A stretch of DNA of 64,000 bases from contig NZ_SRUO01000005.1 of the NCBI RefSeq assembly GCF_004791025.1, positions 248,001 through 312,000 of the forward strand, written 5' to 3'. Origin of the DNA: Mesorhizobium sp. M4B.F.Ca.ET.203.01.1.1 (GTDB lineage: Bacteria; Pseudomonadota; Alphaproteobacteria; Rhizobiales; Rhizobiaceae). A program made the position numbers and the translations under genes. Below, piece by piece: positions 1 through 8,360 of this stretch (position 1 is the first letter of the stretch; each line of letters opens with the position of its first letter). The notes below the pieces were generated by a model. That model made no database searches and was not told where the DNA came from. It saw nothing but the letters and a program-made list of their open reading frames with translations.

Positions 1-108
1 AAACAGCCCCGCCGTGGCGACCACGACGGCGATTGCCGCGATGAGAAGCACCCGCGCGTCGGTGGTGAAGTCGCGGAGATGGCCGTTTCCGGCATGAGCG
101 GATTTCAT
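1..108 (-). CDS. 5' end of a probable ClC-type chloride channel (partial)
   Basis: An open frame starts with ATG at 108 and runs off the left edge of the window, giving 36 residues. It has a short polar head (MKSAHAGNGHLRDFTTDARV) followed by a strongly hydrophobic stretch (LLIAAIAVVVATAGLF) that reads as a first membrane helix. The head resembles the start of rhizobial ClC-family chloride channel proteins; this is recalled similarity, and the conserved ClC selectivity motifs lie outside the window. It is divergent from the MarR gene at 232 with an inverted repeat between them, so the regulator may control it. Any other polytopic membrane protein remains possible. Confidence 0.45.
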   Translation of the reverse strand, partial: MKSAHAGNGHLRDFTTDARVLLIAAIAVVVATAGLF

Positions 109-144
109 TTGGGAGCCCGGCTTTCTGGTTGTCGGGTCGCTATC

Positions 145-159
145 TATCGTAACACGATA
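145..159. promoter_or_regulatory. Inverted repeat between divergent genes, probable MarR operator
   Basis: A perfect inverted repeat, TATCGT-aac-ACGATA, lies midway between the start of the membrane gene (108) and the MarR gene (232). MarR/SlyA dimers typically bind short AT-rich palindromes of this size in divergent promoters. Autoregulation and control of the neighbour are inferred from position and symmetry only. Confidence 0.5.
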
Positions 160-231
160 TAAATGCACAAGGCCGATTTGCGACGAAAAACAGTTTGAGC
201 TTTTGCCGGAAACGAACAAAGGTCGGCCACG

Positions 232-657
232 ATGCCTTCGCAAAACTCACGCCCCGCCATCAGCCAGGCCGACTATCAGCGGCTGTCCGAATTCCGCTAC
301 CTGATCCGACGGTTCCTCGAGTTCAGCCAGATCCAGGCCAATGAGGCGGGTCTCACCCCGCGCCAGCACCAGGCGCTGCTGGCGATCAAGGGGTTTCCGG
401 GCGCGGGACCGGTGACGGTCGGCGACCTGGCCGAACGCTTGCGCATCCGCCACCACAGCGCCGTGGAACTGGTCGACCGCCTGTGCGAGGCCGGGCTTGT
501 CACCAGGGACCAGGACAAGGATGACCACCGCCGTGTGCTTTTGCGGCTCACCGAGCGCGCCGATGACTGCCTCGCCGAACTGTCGGCGGCGCATCTCGAC
601 GAGCTCGGACGCATCGAGCCGATGCTAATGCGGCTGCTCAGTCGGCAGGATCGGTGA
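232..657 (+). CDS. MarR family transcriptional regulator
   Basis: The 141-residue protein has the length and layout of MarR regulators: an N-terminal dimerisation helix, a winged helix-turn-helix in the middle (VTVGDLAERLRI then HHSAVELVDRLCEAG), and the charged wing DKDDHRRVLLRLTE that contacts the minor groove. The C-terminal helices complete the dimer interface. The ATG at 232 follows an AAAGG about 10 bases upstream. It is divergent from the partial membrane gene at 108, with a palindrome between them that is its likely operator. The ligand cannot be told from sequence. Confidence 0.88.
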   Translation: MPSQNSRPAISQADYQRLSEFRYLIRRFLEFSQIQANEAGLTPRQHQALLAIKGFPGAGPVTVGDLAERLRIRHHSAVELVDRLCEAGLVTRDQDKDDHRRVLLRLTERADDCLAELSAAHLDELGRIEPMLMRLLSRQDR

Positions 658-709
658 TCGCAACTGACAAGGTCCGAGGATGGCCTGGCTGGCCGGCCTC
701 GGTCCGCCG

Positions 710-3700
710 TCACCCTCCGTCCAGCGACTTCAGCAGATTGTCGATCGTGAACGGGTTGGACTTGGGCTTAGCCGGTGGTGGAGCCGAACCGTCATTGACG
801 CCGGGGAGCGACCCGTCGAGCTTGGGGGCCTGCTGGGCGGCCTTGCGTTGGGCGTCCCGCTTGGCCTTTTCTTCCGAGGCGATGCGCAAAGCCTCTTCGG
901 CCTTTCGCCGCTGTTCCGCGGCTTGCGCCTTGGCCGCATCGTCGGCCGCCTGCTGTTGTGCCCTGGCTTTTGCTTCGGCATCGGCCTTCGCGTCCGCCTC
1001 GGCCTGCGCCTTTTCCTCAGCCTCGGCTTTGGCCTTCTCATCAGCTTCGGCTTGTGCCTTTGCCTCGGCTTCGGCCTGGGCTTTCGCGTCCGCCTCGGCC
1101 TGTGCCTTTGCTTCAGCTTCGGCCTTGGCCTGCGCCTCCGCTTCAGCCAGGGCCTTCGCTTCGGCTTCGGCTTTCAGCCGCGCCTCTTCCTCCTGCCGGC
1201 GCAATTCCTCGGCTGCCCGCTCGCGTTCGGTTTGGAGTGCTGCGTAGTAGCGCACCTCGCGCCGCAGCCGCTGCTTCTCCAACAGCGCCGCCTGCATGGC
1301 CTCGACCCGTTGCTGTTCCTTCTCCAGCGCGCGCTGCGTCAGGAACTGCGCCAGCGGCTCGCTGTCGAACTGGCGTTCGGCGGCGCCGAGCGGCCCATCG
1401 ACGCTGAAATTCACCGCCGGCTCGGAGCCGACCAGCGCCTCGTCGCCCGGCCTGTAGGTGATCGCGCCCCTGGCTGTGACGGTGCTGGTGTTGAGGTCTG
1501 CCGTGACGTCGGCAGACAGCGACGCTGACGGATTGTCGAGGCTGATCGGCGGCGCCCTGAGAATGCCGCCGGCAATGGTGAAGGCAATATCGGTGTCCTT
1601 GGCGGCAAAACTGCCGTTGCCGGCGATCTCGAGCGCGAAGCCGGCGGTCTTGCCCGCATCGATATCGCGCCCGATGGCATCGGCCTTGTCGATGAAGGCG
1701 GCGAAGGCATCGGGGTTCATGCCGGCCACGGTAAGTCCCTTCAGCGCCGCCGTGCCGGAACCCGACAAGGCCGCAACCATCGCATCGAGCGACTTGCCAC
1801 TGGTCGACAGCGCCGTCGAGACGTCACCGCTGCCGCTCAGGCCGGCATTTGGCAGCAGGGCTGGAAGATCGGCGCCGGCAAGCTTCATCTGGCCGGAGAA
1901 GAGCCCGGTGCCGTCATTGTTCTTCAGCTCGAACAGGCCGGTCAAAGCGCCGCCAAAAAGCTTGGCCTTGAGATCGGAAACCCGGATGCCCTCCTGGTCG
2001 AGCTTCAGCGACAGCGCCGCGTCATAGGCGGTGGCGAAGGGACCGGCAGCAAGAGCCGCGGTGGTGAGGTCGAGGTCGGCGGTGAAAGGCAGGCTGGACT
2101 TCTGGCTGAACGGCGCCGTCGGCCAGTTGCCCTTGCCGGCCTGGAAGGATTGGTCGCCGAACAGCGCGACCGCCATCGGATCGAGGTCGAGCTCGTCGAG
2201 CGCCAGTGCGCCGGCCAGATGCGGCAGCCCGTCCTTGACGTCGACATTGACGTCGCCGGAAACCGACGCCTCGTTGACGGCGCCGCTGAGCCCGCTCAGC
2301 ACCAGGAGGCCGTTGCCGAAATCGGCGTCGGCGGCGAGCGAGGCCGAGGTGCCGGTTCCCATGCCCGGCAGGCCAACGCCGGTCGTCATCAGCCAGGGCT
2401 CGATGTCGGAGGCTTCGAGGCTGACCTTGCCCTTGGCCGACGCGCCTTGCTGCGTATCGGCGACCGTTCCCTCGAAGCTCGCCCTGAAGTCGTCGGCGGT
2501 CAGGTTGAAGCTCGTCGCCAGGCCACCGTCGAGCGTGCCCTTGGCGGAGACATCGGTGGTCGCCTGGCCGAGCATGCCAAGCGGCAATGCCGGCAGGCCG
2601 TAGAGCGCCAACAGCGCGGTGGCGTCGGCATTCCTGGCGTTGAAGGTCAGCATCACCGGCGCCTGGGCAAGGCTGTCGGCCTTGCCCTTGCCGGAAAGCG
2701 ATGCCGAAAAGGCCGAGCCGCCGGCCTTGCCTTGCGCGCTCACCGCCAGTCCCGTCGTGCCGTCGCCATTGTCGGCCGCACTCGTCACCACATCGATGCG
2801 AGCATCCTGGAGCAGTTCTGGATAGGCGACCGCGCGGGCCGCCAGTCCTTTCAGCAGCTCATTGTCGGGATAGTGCTGCGCCGCCACGTCGACCAGCGGC
2901 TTGAGGTCGACGGCGACCACCGAGGCGTCGAGCTTGCCGGTCGGGCTCTCCGGGAAATCCTTGATCCGCCCGGTGGCGCTGATCGAGGCGCCGGCCAGCC
3001 CGCTGAGCGACAGCCGGTCGATCTCGAGCAATCCCTTGCGCAGCCGCAGCGCCGTGTCGACGGTGTCGGCCGTCAGGCCGCCGGCGCTCACCGGCCCGGC
3101 CTTGATCTGGAAGTCGAGGTTGCGATCGGAAAACCGGTTGGCGCCCTTGTCGCTGACGAAGATCGAGGCGAATGCCGCCAGCCCGTCGACGTCGAGCTCG
3201 CCACCCTCCAGCCGCATAAGCACCGAGGGCCTGGCGTCGTCCGGCTGGCTGGAATCGATGCGGCCCGAAAACCGGGCCTTGCCGAGGATCAGTTCGAGAT
3301 CGCTGAAGGCCTGGCGCTTCTCGCTGAGATCGACCCTGGCCTTGAAGCCGGCGGCCGGCAATCGGCGGATCGCCTCGTCGACGTCCTTGGACAGCCAGGC
3401 GGCAAAACCCGAAGGCTGCGCCACGGCAAGCAGCAGCGAGCCGGTGAAGCCGAAATGATCCTCGACGCTGAGCATGCCGTTGGCTTCGAGCGTGGCGCGG
3501 CCGGGCAAGGTCGCGGCAATCGACTTCACCGACCAGCCGCCTTCGGCCGGTTCGGCCGAGAGATGCACGTCCCGCACCGTCGTGTCGCCGGCGACCACGG
3601 CCGGCAGTCTCACTTCGACCGTGCCGGGCATGGTCGGCTTCGGCATATGCAGAAGCGCCTGCTCCAGCGCATTGACGCGCTGGTCGAGCGTTACGCCGTC

Positions 3701-4714
3701 GACGGCAGCGGCGCCGACGGCTTCGTCGAACTGCACCTGCGCGCCGTTGGCCTCGATCGAGAAGTGCGGCTTCAGCCCGAGCTCGACCGAGGCTTTGCCG
3801 TCGGCGGTGTAGGGATTGTCGAGCGGTCCCGTTTCGAAGCGGAACTCGTCGAAGGCGAGCTTCTGGTGATCGAGCGAGAACTTGCCGTTGAGGCGGAAGC
3901 CCGGGTCCGGCTTGCCGGCCGAGACCTTCACCGTCTCGCCATCGGTGCCGCGCAGCTCGGCCGAATTCCTGTCGTTGCCGGAGATCTTGAACTGGCCGGA
4001 ATAGGCGACGGCGCCCTTGACGAGGCCGGCATTGCCGTCGGTCTCGATGACCAGCGGATAGGCGTCCGGATCGGCCTTCAGCCGCAGCCGCATCTGGCCA
4101 TTGCCTTCGGCCCTGCCGGTCGAGGCGGTGACATTGGTGCGCAGGCCGTCGAGCTTGAGCGTTCCATCCATCCGCCATGGGCCGGCGAGCGACTTTGCCG
4201 AGACGGTCGAATTGATCTCGGAAATCAGGTGGCTGCGCCCGCCGGCGGCATGGCGCAAGGCGACCTCGCCTTCCGTCACCGTCAGCTTCTCGATCGCGAT
4301 CTGGTTGAGGTCGAAGGGCGAGGTCGGCCGCATCGCCCAGTCGACCGTGCCGTCGGCGGCGATGTCGATCGTCGCCTTCGGACGCACCAGCCGCATGTCG
4401 AAGATCAGCACCTCGCCGCGCAGGAAGGGGGCCAGCTCCGCATCCATCGAGAAGGTCTCGACGGTCATTGCCGGCTGGCCTTCGGGACCGCCGGCAACCG
4501 AAACATTGGAGAAGGTCACCGAAGGAAACGGCAGCAGCCTGGCCGTCGCATCGCCCTCGACGGTGACCTTGCGGCCGAGGATGGCGCTCGCCTCGCGCTC
4601 GAAATCGGCGCGGTAGCCCGCCCAGTCGATAAAATACGGCACCACCAGCGCCGCGCACAGCACCAGCACGAACAGGCCACCGAAGATCACGAACAGGCGT
4701 GCGAGCATCAGCAC
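710..4714 (-). CDS. AsmA family protein with a long Ala/Glu/Lys-rich C-terminal tail
   Basis: This 1334-residue protein begins with one membrane helix (LFVIFGGLFVLVLCAALVV) followed by the AsmA N-terminal signature (DWAGYRADFEREASAILGRK). The long beta-rich middle fits AsmA/TamB-type proteins, which bridge the periplasm and are linked to lipid transport or outer-membrane homeostasis. The C-terminus differs from standard AsmA: residues about 1170-1250 are a near-continuous coiled coil of AEAKAQAEA-type repeats, then a Gln/Arg-rich stretch. The longest frame uses a GTG start at 4714; an ATG two codons later (4708) is equally possible and neither has a clear Shine-Dalgarno. It lies downstream of the 4834-5331 gene on the same strand. 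Confidence 0.85.
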   Translation of the reverse strand: MLMLARLFVIFGGLFVLVLCAALVVPYFIDWAGYRADFEREASAILGRKVTVEGDATARLLPFPSVTFSNVSVAGGPEGQPAMTVETFSMDAELAPFLRGEVLIFDMRLVRPKATIDIAADGTVDWAMRPTSPFDLNQIAIEKLTVTEGEVALRHAAGGRSHLISEINSTVSAKSLAGPWRMDGTLKLDGLRTNVTASTGRAEGNGQMRLRLKADPDAYPLVIETDGNAGLVKGAVAYSGQFKISGNDRNSAELRGTDGETVKVSAGKPDPGFRLNGKFSLDHQKLAFDEFRFETGPLDNPYTADGKASVELGLKPHFSIEANGAQVQFDEAVGAAAVDGVTLDQRVNALEQALLHMPKPTMPGTVEVRLPAVVAGDTTVRDVHLSAEPAEGGWSVKSIAATLPGRATLEANGMLSVEDHFGFTGSLLLAVAQPSGFAAWLSKDVDEAIRRLPAAGFKARVDLSEKRQAFSDLELILGKARFSGRIDSSQPDDARPSVLMRLEGGELDVDGLAAFASIFVSDKGANRFSDRNLDFQIKAGPVSAGGLTADTVDTALRLRKGLLEIDRLSLSGLAGASISATGRIKDFPESPTGKLDASVVAVDLKPLVDVAAQHYPDNELLKGLAARAVAYPELLQDARIDVVTSAADNGDGTTGLAVSAQGKAGGSAFSASLSGKGKADSLAQAPVMLTFNARNADATALLALYGLPALPLGMLGQATTDVSAKGTLDGGLATSFNLTADDFRASFEGTVADTQQGASAKGKVSLEASDIEPWLMTTGVGLPGMGTGTSASLAADADFGNGLLVLSGLSGAVNEASVSGDVNVDVKDGLPHLAGALALDELDLDPMAVALFGDQSFQAGKGNWPTAPFSQKSSLPFTADLDLTTAALAAGPFATAYDAALSLKLDQEGIRVSDLKAKLFGGALTGLFELKNNDGTGLFSGQMKLAGADLPALLPNAGLSGSGDVSTALSTSGKSLDAMVAALSGSGTAALKGLTVAGMNPDAFAAFIDKADAIGRDIDAGKTAGFALEIAGNGSFAAKDTDIAFTIAGGILRAPPISLDNPSASLSADVTADLNTSTVTARGAITYRPGDEALVGSEPAVNFSVDGPLGAAERQFDSEPLAQFLTQRALEKEQQRVEAMQAALLEKQRLRREVRYYAALQTERERAAEELRRQEEEARLKAEAEAKALAEAEAQAKAEAEAKAQAEADAKAQAEAEAKAQAEADEKAKAEAEEKAQAEADAKADAEAKARAQQQAADDAAKAQAAEQRRKAEEALRIASEEKAKRDAQRKAAQQAPKLDGSLPGVNDGSAPPPAKPKSNPFTIDNLLKSLDGG
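960..1205 (-). repeat. Tandem coding repeat in the AsmA-like tail (AEAKAQAEA units)
   Basis: Degenerate GCC/GAG/AAG-rich units repeat through this stretch and encode AEAEAKAQ, AEADAKAQ and AEADEKAK blocks. The periodicity predicts a long rigid helix. Such tracts can gain or lose units by slippage, so length variation between strains is expected. Confidence 0.7.
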
Positions 4715-4833
4715 CAGCGATCGTTGAAAGTCAGCCGCACTGTACCCGCATCAGCGTGTCGATAAAGAGGCAATTCGGCTGCGTCCTCGGCAAGCAGGGA
4801 CAACGGCGCAGGCTGGGGGGACAGTCCGCCGCG

Positions 4834-5331
4834 TCAATGCCGCGCCGCTTCCATCAGGGCGGACAAGACCGCACCCTTGCAAAGGCTGATCAGGAATTTC
4901 TTCGCAACGAACTCGATGGTCGAGTCGTGGAACGTCAGGATGAAATGCCGATAGTCCGAAAACAGCTCAGGCATGTGGGATGGATGAACCCGATTGGCCT
5001 TTTCCAGGGAGGCTATCCAGTACGAGTTGAAGACTTCGAACGCAGAATATGGCTGCAGGCCGAGACCATAGAGCCGATGCCCGCTGATGGCTTCATCGTT
5101 CGGCGGACCGAATTGAAGCGCCAGGTATGGTTCCACCGTCAGGATTGCGACGGATTCATCGCCTGTCGCGGGCGAAACCGAGCGCGGGTTCGTGCCATCG
5201 AACGAAGGATCCGGAACGTTGGCGAGATAGGCAATCAGCAATCGCTCTTCATCCGCGAAGACATGCGGCAATGGCGCGCCGGCCGATGACGGCGGTATCT
5301 CGACCGGCAGCAGGGCCTCGGCCGCCGACAT
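4834..5331 (-). CDS. Conserved hypothetical protein coupled to FAD oxidase
   Basis: The 165-residue product starts at ATG 5331, two bases after the stop codon of the FAD-linked oxidase (5334-5336), so the two are probably translated together. The frame stays open further upstream, but that extension only shadows the oxidase in another frame. The protein has no signal peptide or membrane segment. Its C-terminal half carries HRLYGLGLQPYSAFEV, NRVHPSH and HFILTFHDSTIEFVA, which look like a conserved core of a widespread uncharacterised family. The function is unknown; the coupling suggests a role linked to the oxidase, but this is inference. Confidence 0.75.
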   Translation of the reverse strand: MSAAEALLPVEIPPSSAGAPLPHVFADEERLLIAYLANVPDPSFDGTNPRSVSPATGDESVAILTVEPYLALQFGPPNDEAISGHRLYGLGLQPYSAFEVFNSYWIASLEKANRVHPSHMPELFSDYRHFILTFHDSTIEFVAKKFLISLCKGAVLSALMEAARH

Positions 5332-5333
5332 GA

Positions 5334-6752
5334 CTAGTGACCAACACGGGGCAAGATCTTGCCAGGGTTCATGATGTTCAGCGGATCGAGCGCCTGTTTG
5401 ATCGTGCGCATGATGTCGACGCCATGGCCAAGCTCGTGGCGCAGGAAGCCGATCTTGCCCTGGCCGATGCCGTGCTCGCCGGTGCAGGTTCCTTCCATGG
5501 CGATGGCGCGCATGTTGAGCCGCGCGACGAATTTCTCCGCCAGCGCGATTTCTTGCGGGTTGTCGACGTCCATCAACACCAGCACGTGGAAGTTGCCGTC
5601 GCCGGCGTGGCCGACGATCGGCGCGATCAGGCCCATCTCGGCAATGTCGGCCTCGGTCTCGGTGACGCATTCGGCAAGCCGCGAGATCGGCACACAGACA
5701 TCGGTCGACAGCCCCTTGGCGCCGGGCCGCAAGGTCAGCGACGACCAATAGGCGTCGTGCCTGGCCTTCCACAGTTTCGTCCGCTCCTCGGCAACACTGG
5801 TCCACATGAACGGTCCGCCGCCATTCTCCTCGGCGATCATGCCGAAGGTCTCGGCCTGCTCGGCGACACCGGCATCGCTGCCGTGGAATTCGACGAACAG
5901 GCACGGGCCTTCCGGGTAGTCGAGCTTGGAATAGTTCTTCATCGCCCGCATCTGCAGCGCATTGACCAGTTCGATGCGCGCCACCGGAATGCCCATCTGG
6001 ATCGTCGCGATCACCGTCTTGCAGGCCGCCTCGAGGCTGGGAAACGGGCAGACGCCGCCCGAGATCGCCTGCGGGATGCCCTGCAGCCTCAAGGTCAGCG
6101 CGGTGATGACGCCGAGCGTGCCCTCCGAGCCGATCAGCAGCCGCGTCAGGTCGTAGCCGGCCGAGCTTTTCTTCGCCCGCTTGCCGGTGGTCACCGCCTC
6201 GCCATCGGCCATGACTGCCGTCAGCGACAAAACGTTCTCGCGCATCGTGCCATAGCGCACGGCATTGGTGCCGGAGGCCCGCGTGGCCGCCATGCCGCCG
6301 AGCGAGGCATTGGCGCCGGGGTCGATCGGGAAGAACAGGCCGGTGTCGCGCAGGTGCCGGTTGAGGTCCTCGCGCGTCACGCCTGGCTCGACGGTGCAGT
6401 CGAGATCCTCGGGATTGACCGCGAGAATCCGGTTCATGCGCGAGGTGTCGATCGAGATGCCGCCGCCCGGCGCGTTGGTGTGGCCTTCGAGGGAGGAGCC
6501 GACGCCGAAGGCGATCACCGGCACCCGGTGCGCGGCACAGGCGCGCACGATCTCCTGCACCTCGGCCGTGCTTTCCACGAAGGCGACGCCGTCCGGCGCC
6601 TGCGTCGGGATGTAAGTGGTGGTGTGCGCATGTTGGGAGCGGACAGCCTGGCCGGTCTGGAAGCGCTCGCCGAGCGTCTGCTTGAGGATGCCGAGAACCG
6701 CGGCAATGCCCTCCTCGTTGCGCTCGACGGGATTGAGGTCGCTCAAAGCCAT
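5334..6752 (-). CDS. FAD-linked 2-hydroxyacid dehydrogenase (GlcD / D-lactate dehydrogenase type)
   Basis: This 472-residue flavoprotein belongs to the FAD_binding_4 / FAD-oxidase C family. The N-terminal PCMH-type FAD domain shows VIAFGVGSSLEGHTNAPGGG and the C-terminal domain shows VGHAGDGNFH and GTCTGEHGIGQGKIGFL, both diagnostic of GlcD and cytochrome-linked D-lactate dehydrogenases. It probably oxidises a D-2-hydroxyacid such as D-lactate or glycolate and passes electrons to the respiratory chain. There are no GlcE or GlcF partners beside it, which favours a single-subunit D-lactate dehydrogenase. The next gene on the strand starts two bases after its stop. Confidence 0.88.
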   Translation of the reverse strand: MALSDLNPVERNEEGIAAVLGILKQTLGERFQTGQAVRSQHAHTTTYIPTQAPDGVAFVESTAEVQEIVRACAAHRVPVIAFGVGSSLEGHTNAPGGGISIDTSRMNRILAVNPEDLDCTVEPGVTREDLNRHLRDTGLFFPIDPGANASLGGMAATRASGTNAVRYGTMRENVLSLTAVMADGEAVTTGKRAKKSSAGYDLTRLLIGSEGTLGVITALTLRLQGIPQAISGGVCPFPSLEAACKTVIATIQMGIPVARIELVNALQMRAMKNYSKLDYPEGPCLFVEFHGSDAGVAEQAETFGMIAEENGGGPFMWTSVAEERTKLWKARHDAYWSSLTLRPGAKGLSTDVCVPISRLAECVTETEADIAEMGLIAPIVGHAGDGNFHVLVLMDVDNPQEIALAEKFVARLNMRAIAMEGTCTGEHGIGQGKIGFLRHELGHGVDIMRTIKQALDPLNIMNPGKILPRVGH

Positions 6753-6854
6753 GATTCACTCCGCGAATGGACCAGCCGCCGCCCTTGCTGTGCGGCTAAG
6801 GATGCGTAGTCTCACGACCCACGCCCTGTCCAGCGATCAGGAAAGGAAAACAAG

Positions 6855-7340
6855 ATGTCGATGCCCGCCCCCTTCATTTCCCGCGCCATGGATATCGAGA
6901 AGGACTGGATCGACTATAACGGCCATCTCAACATGGCCTATTACAACGTGCTGTTCGACCGCTGCTCGGACGACGCCTTCGAGATGATGGGCATGGGGCC
7001 GAACTACGCCAAGGAGCGCCGCCTCACCATCTACACGGCGGAAGTCCATGTCTGCTACGTGCAGGAGCTGCATCTGGAGCACAAGGTCCAGGTCTCCTTC
7101 CAGCTCATCGACCATGACGAAAAGCGCCTGAGAGCCTATCAGGAGATCCGCCATGTCGACGGCTGGCTGGCCGCCACCTCCGAGACGCTTTCGCTGCATG
7201 TCGACATGTCCGGGCCGAAAGTGGCGCCCTTCCCCGCCGATGTTCTTGCCAGGGTCGAGGAGATGCGCGCTGCCCACGCCGCGCTGCCGATGCCGGAGCG
7301 CGCCGGCCGCTCGATCGGCATCAAACGCAAGAGCGCTTGA
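6855..7340 (+). CDS. Hot-dog fold acyl-CoA thioesterase
   Basis: The 161-residue protein has the 4-hydroxybenzoyl-CoA thioesterase pattern near its start: DWIDYNGHLNMAYYNVLFD, with the conserved acidic/NGH motif and the following long helix. Its length is normal for a single hot-dog domain acting as a dimer or tetramer. Similar domains are found alone or fused to L-carnitine dehydrogenase, so a betainyl-CoA or related substrate is possible but not shown. A good AGGAAAGGA ribosome site precedes the ATG. It is divergent from the FAD oxidase at 6752, leaving about 100 bases for both promoters. Confidence 0.85.
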   Translation: MSMPAPFISRAMDIEKDWIDYNGHLNMAYYNVLFDRCSDDAFEMMGMGPNYAKERRLTIYTAEVHVCYVQELHLEHKVQVSFQLIDHDEKRLRAYQEIRHVDGWLAATSETLSLHVDMSGPKVAPFPADVLARVEEMRAAHAALPMPERAGRSIGIKRKSA

Positions 7341-7355
7341 AGCGCCCCAGCGCGC

Positions 7356-7383
7356 ACGTTAACCTTACCAAGGTTTTAACGTG
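7356..7383. other. Hairpin downstream of the thioesterase gene
   Basis: The arms ACGTTAACCTT and AAGGTT..TTAACGT pair over about 11 bases with a 3-base loop and a 2-base bulge, 15 bases after the thioesterase stop. No U-run follows, so it is not a textbook terminator; it may protect the 3' end of the transcript. Confidence 0.35.
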
Positions 7384-7486
7384 AACAAGCCGATCGAGTC
7401 GTTGAACGACTCAGCGGAGCGTTTGAAAACCACCGTATCGGGTTGGCGATGCGGGGCGGCGGGCAGAGGCGGTTCGAGGAACGTGC

Positions 7487-7684
7487 ATGAAAACCGACAT
7501 CAAGGTCGAGGTGGAACGGCTGGCGGCCGATCCGCGCATCACCGACTATGATTTCTGGCGCTCGCTCAAGAACGTCAACAACGAGATCTTCCACATCGCC
7601 AACAACAACGAGCCGATCCCCTTCGACATGATCCGCTGGCGCGCCATCCTCAAGCAGGCGCGGCTGAAGCGCGGGCATTTCTGA
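7487..7684 (+). CDS. Small hypothetical protein (65 aa)
   Basis: The short frame is preceded by GAGGA eight bases before the ATG and encodes 65 residues rich in Asn, Arg and aromatic residues (DYDFWRSLKNVNNEIFHIA), with no signal peptide or membrane segment. Composition looks protein-like rather than a shadow of another gene, because no competing gene occupies the opposite strand here. I do not recognise the family. It ends just before a palindromic repeat. Confidence 0.55.
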   Translation: MKTDIKVEVERLAADPRITDYDFWRSLKNVNNEIFHIANNNEPIPFDMIRWRAILKQARLKRGHF

Positions 7685-7712
7685 CCTACTGCCGATCCCT
7701 GGTTGCGGCCTC

Positions 7713-7784
7713 TGGAGCAATTCCAGGAAAAGTGCGTAGCGGTTTTCCGTCCGGAATTGCGTCAAAACAAATAGTTGGAGCGAG
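7713..7784. repeat. Dispersed palindromic repeat, copy 1
   Basis: The block has nested inverted arms: GCAATTCC (7717-7724) with GGAATTGC (7753-7760), and GGAAAA (7726-7731) with TTTTCC (7743-7748). A diverged second copy lies at 15451-15554, and a partial relative at 28973-29014. This is a REP-like intergenic element of a kind widespread in rhizobial genomes. It sits between convergent genes and could act as a transcript end. Confidence 0.75.
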
Positions 7785-8270
7785 TCAGCGATTCTGAGAG
7801 GCGCCGAACCGCTCCAGCGGCGAGCGGGGCGCCACCGGCGACGATTGGATGATCGCCGTGTTGGTCATCGCGTAAGGGATGATCCTGTCGATCACCCGTT
7901 CGAGCTCTGCCACCGAGCCGACATGCGCCAGCGCGATGAAGCAGTCCTCACCGGTCACCCGGTCGCACTGCACGATTTCCGGCAGGTCGCGGATGATGTC
8001 GGCGACGACGGCAAGCTGACCCGGCACCGGCCGGATGCGCAGCCATGCCGACAGTTTCATGCCGAGCGCGGCCGGATTGATCCTGACCGTGCAGGCCTCG
8101 ATCACGCCGTTCTCCTGCAGCTTTCTGATCCGCTCCGCTACGCTCGGCGCCGACAGGCCGACGGCGCGCGCCAGTTCGGCCGTGCTGGTGCGCGCGTCCT
8201 TTTCCAGCAGGCGCAGGAGCTTCAGGTCGGCGGCATCGAGGTCCACGTTTTCGTTTCGAAGGCGTTTCAA
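7785..8270 (-). CDS. Lrp/AsnC family transcriptional regulator
   Basis: The 161-residue frame matches Lrp/AsnC regulators: an N-terminal helix-turn-helix (DLKLLRLLEKDARTS, TAELARAVGLSAPSVAERIRKL) followed by the RAM ligand-sensing domain (VVADIIRDLPEIVQCDRVTGEDCF). The start is uncertain. A TTG at 8270 has AAGG upstream, while a GTG at 8246 gives a start closer to family length (153 residues); no ATG fits. The frame remains open further upstream, but that part is the antisense of the transporter gene. It is divergent from the DMT transporter at 8361, the usual arrangement for an AsnC regulator and its target exporter. Confidence 0.88.
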   Translation of the reverse strand: MKRLRNENVDLDAADLKLLRLLEKDARTSTAELARAVGLSAPSVAERIRKLQENGVIEACTVRINPAALGMKLSAWLRIRPVPGQLAVVADIIRDLPEIVQCDRVTGEDCFIALAHVGSVAELERVIDRIIPYAMTNTAIIQSSPVAPRSPLERFGASQNR

Positions 8271-8360
8271 GGTAGTCTGCCTTGCTTTCAAGAATAACTT
8301 GGCTTGAAGAGCCAACGGACATCCATATAAACCGCGCGATCCGCCTGCGATAGTGATCGC

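Noticed and set aside
2150..4765. Plus-strand frame of 871 codons opposite the AsmA-like gene
   Set aside because: It is the high-GC mirror of the real gene: charged, Arg/Gly/His-rich, without domains, and the minus-strand protein has clear AsmA features.
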